Source: JAWKWH01 sp963669455 (lineage in GTDB: Bacteria; Pseudomonadota; Alphaproteobacteria; Rhizobiales; Rhizobiaceae). Taken from it: a stretch of 64,000 nucleotides of DNA. The translations under genes and the position numbers were made by a program. Location: NCBI GenBank assembly GCA_963669455.1, contig OY770026.1:1488001-1552000 (forward strand), given 5' to 3'. Below the pieces are notes generated by a model. It was not told where the DNA came from and did not search any database. It saw only the letters and a program-made list of their open reading frames with translations. Shown in pieces: positions 35,565 through 45,446 of the stretch; the stretch's first letter is position 1, and the number at the start of each line of letters is the position of its first letter.

Positions 35565-36896
35565 TCAAGGCCCCTGGCGTTTTTGCCCGCTGTTTTCGCC
35601 GAATACGCGCTGGAAGATCGTGTCAACATGTTTGGTGTGGTAGTCGAGGTTGAACTTTTCACGCAGTTCGGTTTCGGCAAGTGCGTTGCCGACATCGTTG
35701 TCGGCCAAAAGCTCTTCAAGAAAATCCTTGCCTTCCTCCCAGACCTTCATCGCATTGCGCTGGACCAGCCTATAGGCGTCTTCGCGGCTGACGCCAGCCT
35801 GGGTGAGTGCCAGCAGGACGCGCTGCGAGTGGATCAGGCCGCGAAACTTGTTCATGTTTGCAATCATGTTGTCGGGATAGATCACCAGATTTTCGATCAC
35901 GCCGGTCAGCCGGGCAAGTGCAAAGTCGAGCGTTACGGTGGCGTCTGGCGCTATGCCGCGCTCGACTGAGGAATGCGATATGTCGCGCTCATGCCATAAT
36001 GCGACATTTTCCATCGCCGGGATCACCGTCATCCGGACCAGCCGGGCAAGGCCGGTCAGGTTTTCCGTTAAGACCGGGTTGCGCTTGTGCGGCATGGCCG
36101 ACGATCCCTTCTGGCCTTTTGAAAAGAATTCTTCGGCTTCCAGAACCTCCGTGCGCTGCATATGCCGGATTTCAACGGCGATGTTTTCGATTGACGAGGC
36201 GACAACGCCAAGCGTGGCAAAAAACATCGCATGGCGGTCACGCGGAATGACCTGCGTGGAAACCGGTTCGGGCCGCAGGCCAAGCCTGCTGCAGACGTGT
36301 TCCTCCACTGCGGGGTCGATATTGGCAAAGGTGCCGACGGCACCGGAAATCGCGCCGGTGGCGATTTCGTGGCGCGCCTTTTTTAGCCTGTTCTTGTTGC
36401 GGTCCATTTCGGCATAAAAGCGGGCGAAGGTCAGACCCATGGTTGTCGGCTCGGCATGGATGCCGTGGCTGCGCCCGATGCGAATGGTGTTCTTGTGCTC
36501 AAGCGCCCGTGTTTTCAGTGCCGCCAGCAGGTGGTCCATCCCGGTGAGCAAAATGTCTGAAGCGCGCACAAGCTGGATATTCAATGTGGTGTCGAGAATG
36601 TCGGACGAGGTCATGCCCTGATGGACGAAACGGGCCTCCGGCCCGACGATTTCGGCAAGGTGGGTCAAAAAGGCGATGACATCGTGCTTGGTCTCACGCT
36701 CGATTTCGTCGATCCGCGCAACGTCGAAGCTCGCTTCGCCCGCCTTGTCCCAGATCGTTTGCGCCGCCTCGCGCGGTATGACACCGAGCCCGGCCAGCGC
36801 GTCGCAGGCATGGGCCTCGATTTCAAACCAGATGCGAAACTTGGTTTGCGGTGACCATATTGCTGACATTTCAGGTCTGGAATAGCGCGGTATCAT
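35565..36896 (-). CDS. purB: Adenylosuccinate lyase
   Basis: 443 residues. The superfamily signature GSSAMPHKRNP near 268 carries the mobile catalytic Ser, and TSSDILDT near 95 and GRSHGIHAEP near 140 are also conserved. It acts twice in purine synthesis. It stands about 4 kb from purCSQ. Confidence 0.96.
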   Translation of the reverse strand: MIPRYSRPEMSAIWSPQTKFRIWFEIEAHACDALAGLGVIPREAAQTIWDKAGEASFDVARIDEIERETKHDVIAFLTHLAEIVGPEARFVHQGMTSSDILDTTLNIQLVRASDILLTGMDHLLAALKTRALEHKNTIRIGRSHGIHAEPTTMGLTFARFYAEMDRNKNRLKKARHEIATGAISGAVGTFANIDPAVEEHVCSRLGLRPEPVSTQVIPRDRHAMFFATLGVVASSIENIAVEIRHMQRTEVLEAEEFFSKGQKGSSAMPHKRNPVLTENLTGLARLVRMTVIPAMENVALWHERDISHSSVERGIAPDATVTLDFALARLTGVIENLVIYPDNMIANMNKFRGLIHSQRVLLALTQAGVSREDAYRLVQRNAMKVWEEGKDFLEELLADNDVGNALAETELREKFNLDYHTKHVDTIFQRVFGENSGQKRQGP

Positions 36897-36955
36897 GATG
36901 GCTGCCTTGAGGTTTTACTCGATTGCCAGCGTCGTATCAGAGCCGGGCCGGCAGC

Positions 36956-37465
36956 TCAACGCGACCGTTTCGCATGCCACAGGGAAATGCCGACAAGGGC
37001 GATCAATCCGACGGGAAGGTAAAGTCTGAGGCCGAGGACGGCGATATGATACATCGAAGCGGCGACCGTCAACAGCAGTTCAAAAAACCAAGGAGACGTA
37101 AACGGTTCGCCGGCAAATTCAAGCTGGCGAAAGCGGAAAGAAATCGCCAGGGTGAGACCGGTAAAGAAAATGGTCGAGAAGGTGAAAGCGGTAAAGGCTG
37201 CAGCAAAGGCGGTGTCTTTGCGCCGCGCTGGAAGCAGCTTTGTGACCGTCAGCGCCGGCACGAAGGCGAGAAAACCGCCAATGGCGTAGAGCATTGCAAT
37301 CTGGACCAGCCCTTCTGGCGCGATACGTTCGTTCATCCACAGGGTAACGAGGGCGCTTAGCGCCATCATGATCGCCCAAAAAAGGCTGCCGGCGAATGCC
37401 TGGCCGGGCCGGGGCAATGCATGGCATACCGCCTTTAAAATCCGGGAGGCAAGCGAGCTGGTCAC
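36956..37465 (-). CDS. Four-segment membrane protein
   Basis: 169 residues with four hydrophobic helices, preceded by a basic N-terminus. It ends HAKRSR. The start overlaps the stop of the P1 peptidase gene by 4 bases. Family not recognised. Orthologues are common in Rhizobiales as hypothetical membrane proteins. Confidence 0.7.
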   Translation of the reverse strand: MTSSLASRILKAVCHALPRPGQAFAGSLFWAIMMALSALVTLWMNERIAPEGLVQIAMLYAIGGFLAFVPALTVTKLLPARRKDTAFAAAFTAFTFSTIFFTGLTLAISFRFRQLEFAGEPFTSPWFFELLLTVAASMYHIAVLGLRLYLPVGLIALVGISLWHAKRSR

Positions 37466-38478
37466 CGAAGCGTCGACCAGGCCGGTTGGAAATCGCCGTC
37501 TGCGGGGCTTGCCGCGTGAACGCCCCTGGCGACCGCGCGCGCCATGGTCATTGCGGCCACGGCGCCAAGATCGGCAAATGCCATCGGACCGGCGGGTGCG
37601 GGTGCTGTTCCCGTGGACAGGCCAAATACCAGATCGCCGTCCATGGGCGTGTGAACCGGCCAGATGGCGCGCGCGAAACCGTCATGGGCGGCAACGGCAA
37701 GGCGCTTGGCCTGGGCTTTGGTCAGCCTGGCATTGGTGGCAATTGCGCCGATTGTCGTGTTGGCTCCCGGGCGATCGAGGTCACGGAATTTGAGCGGGAT
37801 CGATTTTGCGCTTTCCGGCATGGGCGAGGGCAGGCCAAGTCCGCCGAACTCGTCGCCAAATTCCTGTGCGGCGGCCCAAAAATGCCTGGTGTCTGGAATG
37901 TTGACCGCGCCAACGGCGTTGACGACGGCAATCGCGCCAACCATCAGGCCACCGCCCATATCGGTCGATGCGCTGCCAAGGCCGCCCTTTAGTTGAGCCG
38001 TCAGCGCACCATAGCCGGCGCCGGACGTGCCAAGGCTGAATTCGGCCAAAGGGTTGTTTGCGGCCTGATAGCCCAGTTCGCGATAGGGTGGATAGCGCCC
38101 CCAATCCTTGTCGCCACCATTATAGAGGTCAAAAATGATGGCGCCTGGAACGATCGGTATGCGGTAGGGGCCGATGGCAAATCCCCTGCCTTGCTCGCGA
38201 AGTGCTGCCTGAACGCCGGAAGCCGAATCGAGGCCAAAGGCCGAACCGCCCGAAAATACCACGGCATCAATTGTCTCGACGCTGTTCATCGGATCAAGCA
38301 AATCGGTTTCGCGGGTGCCTGGTGCGCCGCCCAATATCTGTACCGAGGCAACGGTTTCGGGTGGACAAAGAACAACCGTCGCGCCTGATTTCAACTTCGC
38401 GTCATGGGCGTTGCCGACCAGCAACCCATCGACATCGGTGATCAGATTATTGGGGCCGGGCTTTAATTGCATGACCAT
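37462..38478 (-). CDS. P1-family (DmpA/BapA-like) aminopeptidase
   Basis: 338 residues. NLITDVDGLLVGNAHD, DAVVFSGGSAFGLDSASG and GANTTIGAIATNARLTK are the conserved blocks. The last contains the autocleavage and nucleophile site, where this protein shows Thr-Thr instead of the usual Gly-Ser. Members are self-processing N-terminal nucleophile hydrolases acting on D- or beta-amino-acid peptides. Confidence 0.88.
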   Translation of the reverse strand: MVMQLKPGPNNLITDVDGLLVGNAHDAKLKSGATVVLCPPETVASVQILGGAPGTRETDLLDPMNSVETIDAVVFSGGSAFGLDSASGVQAALREQGRGFAIGPYRIPIVPGAIIFDLYNGGDKDWGRYPPYRELGYQAANNPLAEFSLGTSGAGYGALTAQLKGGLGSASTDMGGGLMVGAIAVVNAVGAVNIPDTRHFWAAAQEFGDEFGGLGLPSPMPESAKSIPLKFRDLDRPGANTTIGAIATNARLTKAQAKRLAVAAHDGFARAIWPVHTPMDGDLVFGLSTGTAPAPAGPMAFADLGAVAAMTMARAVARGVHAASPADGDFQPAWSTLR

Positions 38479-38481
38479 GAC

Positions 38482-39606
38482 CTAACGTATTGCCGTGAAA
38501 GTTTCACCGTCATAACGAAACAGGCGGTAGGGGTTGCCGGTTCGATCTCCCTTCGCATCAAAGCTCACCTCGCCGCCGGCAGTGGCAAAGGTTTCTGAGG
38601 AAAGCAGGTCAATCAGTGCGGTTTCAGTCTGCTGGTGCAGCTTTACCGCGCCAAGGGCAATCTCGGCTGCAACAAAACCGTCAAGCATGTGCCTGCCGGC
38701 GGTGATGCCGGTTTCCTCAACCATCTGGAAAAAACTGGCGGTTGCGGCATCTTTGGGTTCGGGAAGTCCGATCATCAATGTACCCGGTGCGAGAGTGACG
38801 TCGCCCGGTTCATCGCGCAGCGCCTCGCCGCCGGCGATTGTGAGCGGGTAGTCGATTTTAGCTGCATCGCGTCCCAGTATCGCGATGTCGTCCAGGTTTC
38901 CTCCGGCCAGAACATGGGTGGCGCCGGCGCGTTTGAGGCGGTTGGCCAGGCCAATCTGATTGTCGAATTGCGGCCTGTAAGTATCTGTAAATACAGGCTC
39001 AAGGCCGGCGTTTTCGACGGCAAGTCTAAAACTTTCAGCAAGCTCGCGACCATAAATCGTACCATCGTCGACAATGGCGAAAAGCTTGTCTGCCCAGGCC
39101 CGTGTCAAAATGGCGGAAACAGCCTCCCGCTCGGCGTCGGCGCGAGGTGCGGTGCGAAACACCAGCCAGCCGGTCTTCGAGCGCCGGTCGGTGAGGCTGC
39201 CCGCCCGCACGCCGGGCGTGATGACGGGGATGCCGGCATTGGTGAGCAGCGGCAGTGCCGCCTCTATGGCCTCGATGCAAAGAAAGCCGGTGGCGATGGT
39301 CACCTTGGCGGCGATCAGTTTTTCGGCTGCGTCCTTGCCACCCTCGGCGCTGCAATTGTCGTCAACAGTGACCGGCAGGGCGCCGGCATTCGTGATCGCC
39401 TTTTCAGCGCCGGCCTGCATCTGCTCGCCAAGCCTGGCAAAGGAGCCGGTCAACGGAGCGGCAATGCCGATGGCGGTTTGCTGGCCAAAGGCCGGTGGGA
39501 CCAGATTGCACCCGGCAATCAGGGTAGCAAGGATGATGGCGGTAAAGCGTTGCACCGGTGTGGCAATCTCCGTGACTGTCGATATCAGGCGCCGGTCCGT
39601 GATCAT
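38482..39606 (-). CDS. Periplasmic-binding protein, branched-chain amino-acid type
   Basis: 374 residues. A hydrophobic N-terminus ending in AGCNLVPPAFGQQ suggests a lipoprotein or cleaved signal. IGIAAPLTGSFARLGEQMQAGAE opens a type I binding fold (LivJ-like), and VDDNCSAEGGKDAAEKLI matches the ligand cleft region. No permease or ATPase genes are adjacent, so it is an orphan receptor. It ends 3 bases from the P1 peptidase start. Confidence 0.88.
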   Translation of the reverse strand: MITDRRLISTVTEIATPVQRFTAIILATLIAGCNLVPPAFGQQTAIGIAAPLTGSFARLGEQMQAGAEKAITNAGALPVTVDDNCSAEGGKDAAEKLIAAKVTIATGFLCIEAIEAALPLLTNAGIPVITPGVRAGSLTDRRSKTGWLVFRTAPRADAEREAVSAILTRAWADKLFAIVDDGTIYGRELAESFRLAVENAGLEPVFTDTYRPQFDNQIGLANRLKRAGATHVLAGGNLDDIAILGRDAAKIDYPLTIAGGEALRDEPGDVTLAPGTLMIGLPEPKDAATASFFQMVEETGITAGRHMLDGFVAAEIALGAVKLHQQTETALIDLLSSETFATAGGEVSFDAKGDRTGNPYRLFRYDGETFTAIR

Positions 39607-39729
39607 CGCGGCGCGATATTCCTAATGGGATGTCGCTGACCGCGCAACCAATGTAAAGGTAGCAAGGGTGCGGGCTTTGCGATGGCGGTTGCTGGACGGG
39701 GCAGTGTGCCTATATAAGCGCGCGAAACA

Positions 39730-40236
39730 GTGGAAAGAACTTTGCTGAAAACAACCGACATCGATGGCAAGACCTATCGTGATGCGATGGCCAATTTTGC
39801 CGGGCACATCCATGTGGTTACGACTGGGGGAGAGGCCGGGCGCCGGGCCATTGCGGCAACGGCTGTAACCTCGGTTTCCGACAATCCGCCGATGGTTCTG
39901 GCCTGTATCAACCTTTCGGTGCCCGACAATGCGCTTTATCTGAAGAACGGTGTGTTTGCGATCAATACGCTGACGGCCCGGCACAGGCCTTTGGCCGAAG
40001 CGTGCTCCGGTATTACATCTGTCACACAAGACGAACGGTTTTCGATCGGGCAATGGGAGCGTCTGGCAACCGGTGCGCCGGTGTTGTCAGATGCAACGGC
40101 TGTTTTTGACTGCACGATTATGGACGTGCGTGAAATGTCCACCCATTGGGTGTTTTTTGGCAAGGTTGCGGCAGTTCGTTGCGGAGACAAGGGGCCTGCG
40201 TTGCTTTATCATAATCGTGGATATCATATCCTTTGA
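39730..40236 (+). CDS. Flavin reductase-like (FMN-binding split barrel) protein
   Basis: 168 residues from GTG 39730. MANFAGHIHVVTTGG, AATAVTSVSDNPPMVLACIN and FAINTLTARHRPLAEACSG are the HpaC/flavin-reductase blocks. It supplies reduced flavin to a monooxygenase or other partner. Its end overlaps the open frame of the following MoxR gene, suggesting cotranscription with the cox-type set. Confidence 0.9.
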   Translation: MERTLLKTTDIDGKTYRDAMANFAGHIHVVTTGGEAGRRAIAATAVTSVSDNPPMVLACINLSVPDNALYLKNGVFAINTLTARHRPLAEACSGITSVTQDERFSIGQWERLATGAPVLSDATAVFDCTIMDVREMSTHWVFFGKVAAVRCGDKGPALLYHNRGYHIL

Positions 40237-40256
40237 TCGAAACATTTGGAGGCGAC

Positions 40257-41186
40257 ATGGCTGGCTCTGGACAAAAATCGCCACCAAAATCAATAGATGA
40301 AACGGTCGATCTGCTTGCCGGCGCCGACTATGTGGCCGACCGGTCTTTGGCAACGGTTCTGTTTCTCAGCTTAAAAATGGCCCGTCCGCTTTTTCTGGAA
40401 GGTGAGGCCGGTGTCGGCAAAACCGAAATTGCCAAGGTGCTGGCGTCGTCACTGGGACGCAAGCTGATCCGGCTGCAATGTTATGAAGGGCTTGATGTTT
40501 CTTCTGCGGTCTATGAATGGAACTATGCCGCGCAGATGATCGAAATCCGCATGGCGGAGGCGAGCGGGCAAGGCGACCGCAAAAAAATGGAGAAAAATGT
40601 CTTCTCCGAAAAATACCTGATCCGCCGGCCCATTTTGGAGGCGCTCGAAGGCAAGAAAGGGGCCGCGCCGGTTTTGCTGATCGACGAGCTTGACCGGACC
40701 GACGAGGCGTTTGAAGCTTTTCTGCTTGAGATATTGTCGGATTATCAGGTGACCGTGCCGGAGCTGGGCACGATCGATGCCGCAGAACCGCCCATCGTTA
40801 TCATCACGACCAACCGCACGCGCGAGATCCATGATGCGCTGAAGCGGCGGTGCCTTTATCATTGGGTCGATTATCCCGATGCGGAACAGGAACTGGAAAT
40901 CGTGCGCCGCAAGGTGCCTAAGGCCAATCAGCGGCTGTCGGCCGAAATCGTTTCCTTCGTACAGAAACTGCGCGAGATAGACCTGTTTAAGGTGCCTGGT
41001 GTGGCTGAAACCATCGACTGGGCCGGCGCACTCAATGAATTGGATAAGGTTGCGCTTGATCCGGAAACCGTTTCCGACACGATCGGTGTTTTGCTGAAAT
41101 ATCAAGATGACATTGCGCGGATTTCGCAAGGCGAGGGTGCGCGGCTGCTCGACGAGGTCAAGTCCGAGCTTGCAGCGGCCGAATAG
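40257..41186 (+). CDS. coxD-like: MoxR/CoxD-type AAA+ ATPase
   Basis: 309 residues from ATG 40257, which has a strong GGAGG upstream. Walker A is GEAGVGKTE and Walker B VLLIDELDR, with sensor TTNRTREI. CoxD ATPases with CoxE insert sulfur/copper into the Mo-Cu site of CO dehydrogenase-type enzymes. The next gene is CoxE-like, 8 bases on. Confidence 0.9.
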   Translation: MAGSGQKSPPKSIDETVDLLAGADYVADRSLATVLFLSLKMARPLFLEGEAGVGKTEIAKVLASSLGRKLIRLQCYEGLDVSSAVYEWNYAAQMIEIRMAEASGQGDRKKMEKNVFSEKYLIRRPILEALEGKKGAAPVLLIDELDRTDEAFEAFLLEILSDYQVTVPELGTIDAAEPPIVIITTNRTREIHDALKRRCLYHWVDYPDAEQELEIVRRKVPKANQRLSAEIVSFVQKLREIDLFKVPGVAETIDWAGALNELDKVALDPETVSDTIGVLLKYQDDIARISQGEGARLLDEVKSELAAAE

Positions 41187-41194
41187 GCGTACCG

Positions 41195-42430
41195 ATGGAG
41201 CGCCATCAATCCAATCCGGTCGTTGCCAGTCATGAAGGCAGGCTGGCGGACAATATTGTCTATTTTTCACGGACATTGCGCAAGGCCGGCATGCGGGTTG
41301 GCCCGGCCTCGGTCAAGGAGGCAATCGAGGCGGTGCTGGCCGCCGGTATCGGCACGAGAGACGATTTCTACTGGACGCTCCATGCCGTGCTGGTAAAGCG
41401 CCATGAGGATCATGCGACATTTGACGAGGCGTTCCGGCTTTACTGGAAGTCGCGTGAGCTGATCGAAAAGCTATTGGCGATGTTTTCGCCGACCGCACCT
41501 AATATGAAGGAAAAGGCGCCGCCAAGGGCGGCTGAAAACCGGGTGAGTGAGGCGCTGTTTGAGGGTCAGCAGAAACAGCAGCCGCCGCGCGAAGTGCCCG
41601 AACTGGAAGTCGATGCCCGGTTTACGTTTTCCGGCAATGAAGTGCTGCGAAGCAAGGATTTTGCCCAGATGACCGCCGCTGAATTGATCGAGGCGCGGCG
41701 CGCGATATCCGAATTGAAATTGCCCGCAGATGAGGTGGTGACGCGCCGTTACCGCCCGGATGCGCGGGGCAGGCGGACCGATCCGCGCGCCATGATGCGC
41801 CAGGCATTGCGCACCGGCGGCGATATGGTGTTGCCGCAGTTCCGTTCGCCGCGTGTGGTGCATCCGCCGCTGGTGGTGCTGGCTGATATTTCCGGTTCGA
41901 TGAGCGAATATACGCGGATATTTTTGCATTTCCTGCATGCGCTGGCAGAAAAGCGGCGGCGTGTTCATACATTCGTTTTCGGCACGCGGCTGACCAATCT
42001 TACCCGGCAGATGCGGTTTCGCGATCCCGACGAGGCGTTGAGCGAGTGTACCGATGTGGTCAGCGACTGGTCGGGTGGAACGCGTATCGGCGAGACACTG
42101 CATGAGTTCAACAGATATTGGTCGCGCCGGGTTTTGGGGCAGGGTGCGGTGGTGCTGCTGATCACCGACGGGCTGGAACGCGATGATGTTGGCGGGCTTG
42201 AACTGGAAATGGAGCGGCTGCACAAATCATGCCGGCGGCTGATCTGGCTGAACCCGCTGCTTCGCTTTGACGGATTTGAAGCCAGGGCGCAAGGTGTCCG
42301 GACGATGCTGCCGCATGTCGATGAATTTCGCGCGGTGCATTCGCTTGATGCACTTAGCGGACTTTGCGAGGCGTTGTCGCAAGGTCGGCGCGGGCAATAT
42401 GATCCAAAACGCCTGCTGGCGCAGTTTTGA
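41195..42430 (+). CDS. coxE-like: VWA-domain CoxE-like protein
   Basis: 411 residues. The C-terminal vWA domain has MIDAS DISGSMSEYTRIFLHF near 232 and SGGTRIGETLHEFN near 290. The N-terminal half is helical with YWKSRELIEKLL. CoxE partners CoxD in maturing molybdenum hydroxylases. Confidence 0.9.
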   Translation: MERHQSNPVVASHEGRLADNIVYFSRTLRKAGMRVGPASVKEAIEAVLAAGIGTRDDFYWTLHAVLVKRHEDHATFDEAFRLYWKSRELIEKLLAMFSPTAPNMKEKAPPRAAENRVSEALFEGQQKQQPPREVPELEVDARFTFSGNEVLRSKDFAQMTAAELIEARRAISELKLPADEVVTRRYRPDARGRRTDPRAMMRQALRTGGDMVLPQFRSPRVVHPPLVVLADISGSMSEYTRIFLHFLHALAEKRRRVHTFVFGTRLTNLTRQMRFRDPDEALSECTDVVSDWSGGTRIGETLHEFNRYWSRRVLGQGAVVLLITDGLERDDVGGLELEMERLHKSCRRLIWLNPLLRFDGFEARAQGVRTMLPHVDEFRAVHSLDALSGLCEALSQGRRGQYDPKRLLAQF

Positions 42431-42475
42431 CATCCCGTGTTTTGATATTGCGCCTGGTAAAAACTGGAGAGATCG

Positions 42476-42826
42476 ATGGAGCCGGAAGCCAATTTAGCGT
42501 TGAACGATACGGGCAGTGACGATCCGCTCGAATTCGCCGAGGCATGGATGAACGAGGGCCGCGATGTGGTCGTCGCCACCGTGGTGGAGACCTGGGGCTC
42601 GGCACCGCGCCCGGTGGGCAGTCATCTGATAATCGATGCCACTGGCCACTTTGAAGGATCAGTGTCGGGTGGTTGTGTCGAGGGGGCGGTCGTGGCTGAG
42701 GCGATGGACGTGATCGAAAGCGGCGAACCCCGAATGCTGGAATTTGGCGTTGCCGACGAAACCGCATGGCGGGTGGGTCTTTCCTGCGGCGGTAAAATCA
42801 GGGTCTATGTCGAGAGGCTTGGTTAG
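42476..42826 (+). CDS. XdhC/CoxF N-terminal-type protein
   Basis: 116 residues. VVATVVETWGSAPRPVGSHL and GSVSGGCVEGAVV are the XdhC N-domain motifs with the conserved cysteine, and VGLSCGGKIRVYVE follows. XdhC-type proteins bind molybdenum cofactor and help sulfurate it. The family's Rossmann half is a separate gene just downstream. Confidence 0.9.
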   Translation: MEPEANLALNDTGSDDPLEFAEAWMNEGRDVVVATVVETWGSAPRPVGSHLIIDATGHFEGSVSGGCVEGAVVAEAMDVIESGEPRMLEFGVADETAWRVGLSCGGKIRVYVERLG

Positions 42827-42844
42827 TTTTTTGGATACGCTCTA

Positions 42845-43546
42845 ATGGATCCGCAGCTGCTAAAGAAACTCAATGGTGAACGCCGCGCCCGCCGTGCTGC
42901 AATGCTGGTGACTGCACTTGGTACCGGGCGTGACCTGGTGGTTTGTGAGGGCGACAAGGTGGACGGTGCGCTTGGCGCGGCTGTCGATCAGGCATTTCTG
43001 TCCGGCAAATCGGGTATTGTGGAGGCTGGCGGGCAGCCATATTTTTTGAATGTGCACCTGCCGCCGGCGCGGCTGATGATTATCGGTGCGGTGCATATCA
43101 GCCAGGCACTGGCTCCGATGGCGTTGATGGCCGGGTATGATGTCGAGATCGTCGATCCTAGAACCGCCTTTGCCACACCGGAACGGTTTGCCGGAATGAA
43201 ACTGTCGGCTGAATGGCCTGAGGACTGGCTGAAACAGACGCCGCTTGACCGCTATTGTGCGCTTGCCGCGGTGACCCATGACCCGAAGATCGACGATGTT
43301 CCGCTGATTGCCGCGTTGAAGGCCGATTGTTTTTATGTCGGCGCGCTCGGCAGCCGCAAAACCCATGCCAAGCGGCTTGAGCGATTGCATCAGGCCGATA
43401 TCGGCGACGAACTTGCAGCCCGCATCCATGCGCCAATCGGGCTTGATATCGGTGCCAAAAGCCCGGCTGAAATCGCCGTTGCGGTTCTGGCCCAGATAAT
43501 CGAGGCGTTTCGCGGGCGCAGCCTTGCCGGAGATGACGGGCGATGA
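42845..43546 (+). CDS. XdhC C-terminal (Rossmann) type protein
   Basis: 233 residues. RLMIIGAVHISQALAPMA is a nucleotide-binding Rossmann opening and FYVGALGSRKTHAKRLERL is the conserved XdhC block. It completes the split XdhC pair with the 116-residue protein. Its stop overlaps the start of the next gene by 4 bases. Confidence 0.9.
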   Translation: MDPQLLKKLNGERRARRAAMLVTALGTGRDLVVCEGDKVDGALGAAVDQAFLSGKSGIVEAGGQPYFLNVHLPPARLMIIGAVHISQALAPMALMAGYDVEIVDPRTAFATPERFAGMKLSAEWPEDWLKQTPLDRYCALAAVTHDPKIDDVPLIAALKADCFYVGALGSRKTHAKRLERLHQADIGDELAARIHAPIGLDIGAKSPAEIAVAVLAQIIEAFRGRSLAGDDGR

Positions 43547-45162
43547 AATTCGGCGCCATTCCAGTCGATGAGGCGGAAGGCGCCATTTTGGCCCATGGCG
43601 CACGCGCAGGCTCGGTATCGTTTTCCAAGGGACGTTTGCTGTCGGCCAGCGATATTGCCGCTTTGCGCGAGGCCGGTGTCGAGCAGGTGTTTGCCGCGCG
43701 GATCGAGCAGGGCGATGTTGGCGAAGATGAGGCGGCGGGAAGAATTGCCTCTTCGCTGTCAGGCGCCGGGTTTTCCGCGCGGACGGCTGCCACCGGCAGG
43801 GTCAATCTTTATGCAGATGCAGCTGGTGTTTTTATCGTCGATGCCGGGATTATCGGCCGGATCAATGCGGTCGATCCCGCCATTACGATTGCGACGCTGC
43901 GACATCACATCGCTGTTGCTGCCGGCCAGATGGTTGCGACCGTGAAGATCATTCCGTTCGCTGTTGGTGAAACCCTGGTCGAAAAGGCTGCCGCGATTTG
44001 CCAGGACGGCGAAGCGATGGCGGTGCATGCGTTCAGCGCCCGGCGCATCGGTTTGATCCAGACCAGGCTGGAAGGTACCCGCGACAAGGTGCTGGACAAG
44101 ACGGTGCGTGTCATGGCCGAACGGTTGTCGCGCTCGGCCAGTTTGGTGGCGGCGGAGGAGCGTATTGCGCACGATGTTGGCGCGCTGGCAGACACGATAA
44201 GGGAGCAGATCGCAAACCATGATCTGGTCATTGTGTTCGGCGCCTCGGCTACCAGCGATGCCGATGATGTCATTCCTTCGGCGATTGCCCGGGCGGGCGG
44301 CGACATCATCCGGGTCGGGATGCCGGTCGATCCGGGCAATCTGATCACGCTTGGGCAAGTGGACGGCAAGCCGGTTATCGGCGCTCCTGGCTGCGCGCGC
44401 AGTCCCAGGGAAAATGGCTTTGACTGGGTTTTAGACAGGATCATTGCCGGACTTGCGGTTGGCGGTTTGGATATCGAGGCGATGGGCGTGGGCGGACTGC
44501 TGGCGGAAATTCCGGCACGGCCGCGGCCGCGCGAGACGGCGGCCATATCTGCAAAACCCGACATTCATGCGGTGCTGCTTGCTGCAGGACGGTCGAGCCG
44601 GATGGGCGGTCCCAACAAGCTGCTGGCGATGTTCGATGGTGTGACGCTGATACGCAGGATGGCGGATACGCTGATAGCTGCCGGTCTGGATATTGCGGTT
44701 GTGACCGGTCATCAAAGCGGGCGCATTGAAGCGGTACTGGATGGGCTCGAAATTGCCTTCACCCATAATCCGGATTTTGCTGACGGGCTTTCCAGTTCGT
44801 TAAAGGCCGGTGTCCGCTCGCTTGCGGCAACGGCCGATGGTGCGATGATTGTTCTTGCAGACATGCCGGGACTGTCGGCCGCCGACATCAGATCATTGTG
44901 CGATGCGTTTCAGGCGGCTGGCGGCCAATCGATCGTCCGCGCAACCCATGGCGGCAAACGCGGCAATCCGGTCATCCTGCCAAGACAGGTGTTTGCGATG
45001 ATCGAGCACCTGACCGGCGATACCGGTGCGCGCGGGCTGATTGAAGCCGGTTACGCACCTGTTGTTGATGTCGAAATCGGCCGGGCGGCCAGTATGGATG
45101 TCGACACGCCGGAACTCCTAAGTGCTGCCGGCGGTGTATTGCCTGATGGTGACGCGCATTGA
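43543..45162 (+). CDS. Molybdopterin-binding / MobA-like cytidylyltransferase fusion
   Basis: 539 residues. The N-terminal two thirds (about 170-335) are an MoeA/MogA-like molybdopterin-binding domain (VIVFGASATSDADDVIPSAI, GAPGCARSPRENGFDW). From about 343 a MocA/MobA-like NTP-transferase begins (AVLLAAGRSSRMGGPNKLL), with ADMPGLSAADI. It probably makes or loads the dinucleotide form of the cofactor for a molybdenum hydroxylase. The structural enzyme genes are not in the window. Confidence 0.9.
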   Translation: MKFGAIPVDEAEGAILAHGARAGSVSFSKGRLLSASDIAALREAGVEQVFAARIEQGDVGEDEAAGRIASSLSGAGFSARTAATGRVNLYADAAGVFIVDAGIIGRINAVDPAITIATLRHHIAVAAGQMVATVKIIPFAVGETLVEKAAAICQDGEAMAVHAFSARRIGLIQTRLEGTRDKVLDKTVRVMAERLSRSASLVAAEERIAHDVGALADTIREQIANHDLVIVFGASATSDADDVIPSAIARAGGDIIRVGMPVDPGNLITLGQVDGKPVIGAPGCARSPRENGFDWVLDRIIAGLAVGGLDIEAMGVGGLLAEIPARPRPRETAAISAKPDIHAVLLAAGRSSRMGGPNKLLAMFDGVTLIRRMADTLIAAGLDIAVVTGHQSGRIEAVLDGLEIAFTHNPDFADGLSSSLKAGVRSLAATADGAMIVLADMPGLSAADIRSLCDAFQAAGGQSIVRATHGGKRGNPVILPRQVFAMIEHLTGDTGARGLIEAGYAPVVDVEIGRAASMDVDTPELLSAAGGVLPDGDAH

Positions 45163-45446
45163 GGCGGGCCGTGTTTGGTTAAATTTGAGTATGCCGGGGG
45201 CATTTCATTAACCATCCGGGTTTGAAACCCAAGATTCAGCCTTTGGTAACCACCGTTTGAAAGCGGGAATTAAAACTTGGCGGCTAGTGTCCCGCACAGG
45301 CTAAAGGGGTTCTGGCTCGTAAGGTCTGCCGACAGCGTTCTGCAGTTCCAACCGTTTCAACAAACACCCGATGCCCAATTAAACCAATGATCTGTCGTGC
45401 AATGACGCGATGGACGACCAATGAAGGCTGTCTAAGGAGTTCAGAC
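45163..45446. promoter_or_regulatory. Leader region of the SCPU pilin-like operon
   Basis: The region separates the cox-type set from the secreted pilin operon. CTAGTGTCCCGCAC at 45286-45299 resembles the outer end of the palindromic repeat family. No confident promoter box could be marked. Confidence 0.3.

Noticed and set aside
43158..43805. 215-residue minus-strand ORF opposite the XdhC and MobA-like genes
   Set aside because: It is an antisense shadow in a GC-rich region. The plus-strand frames carry clear family motifs.
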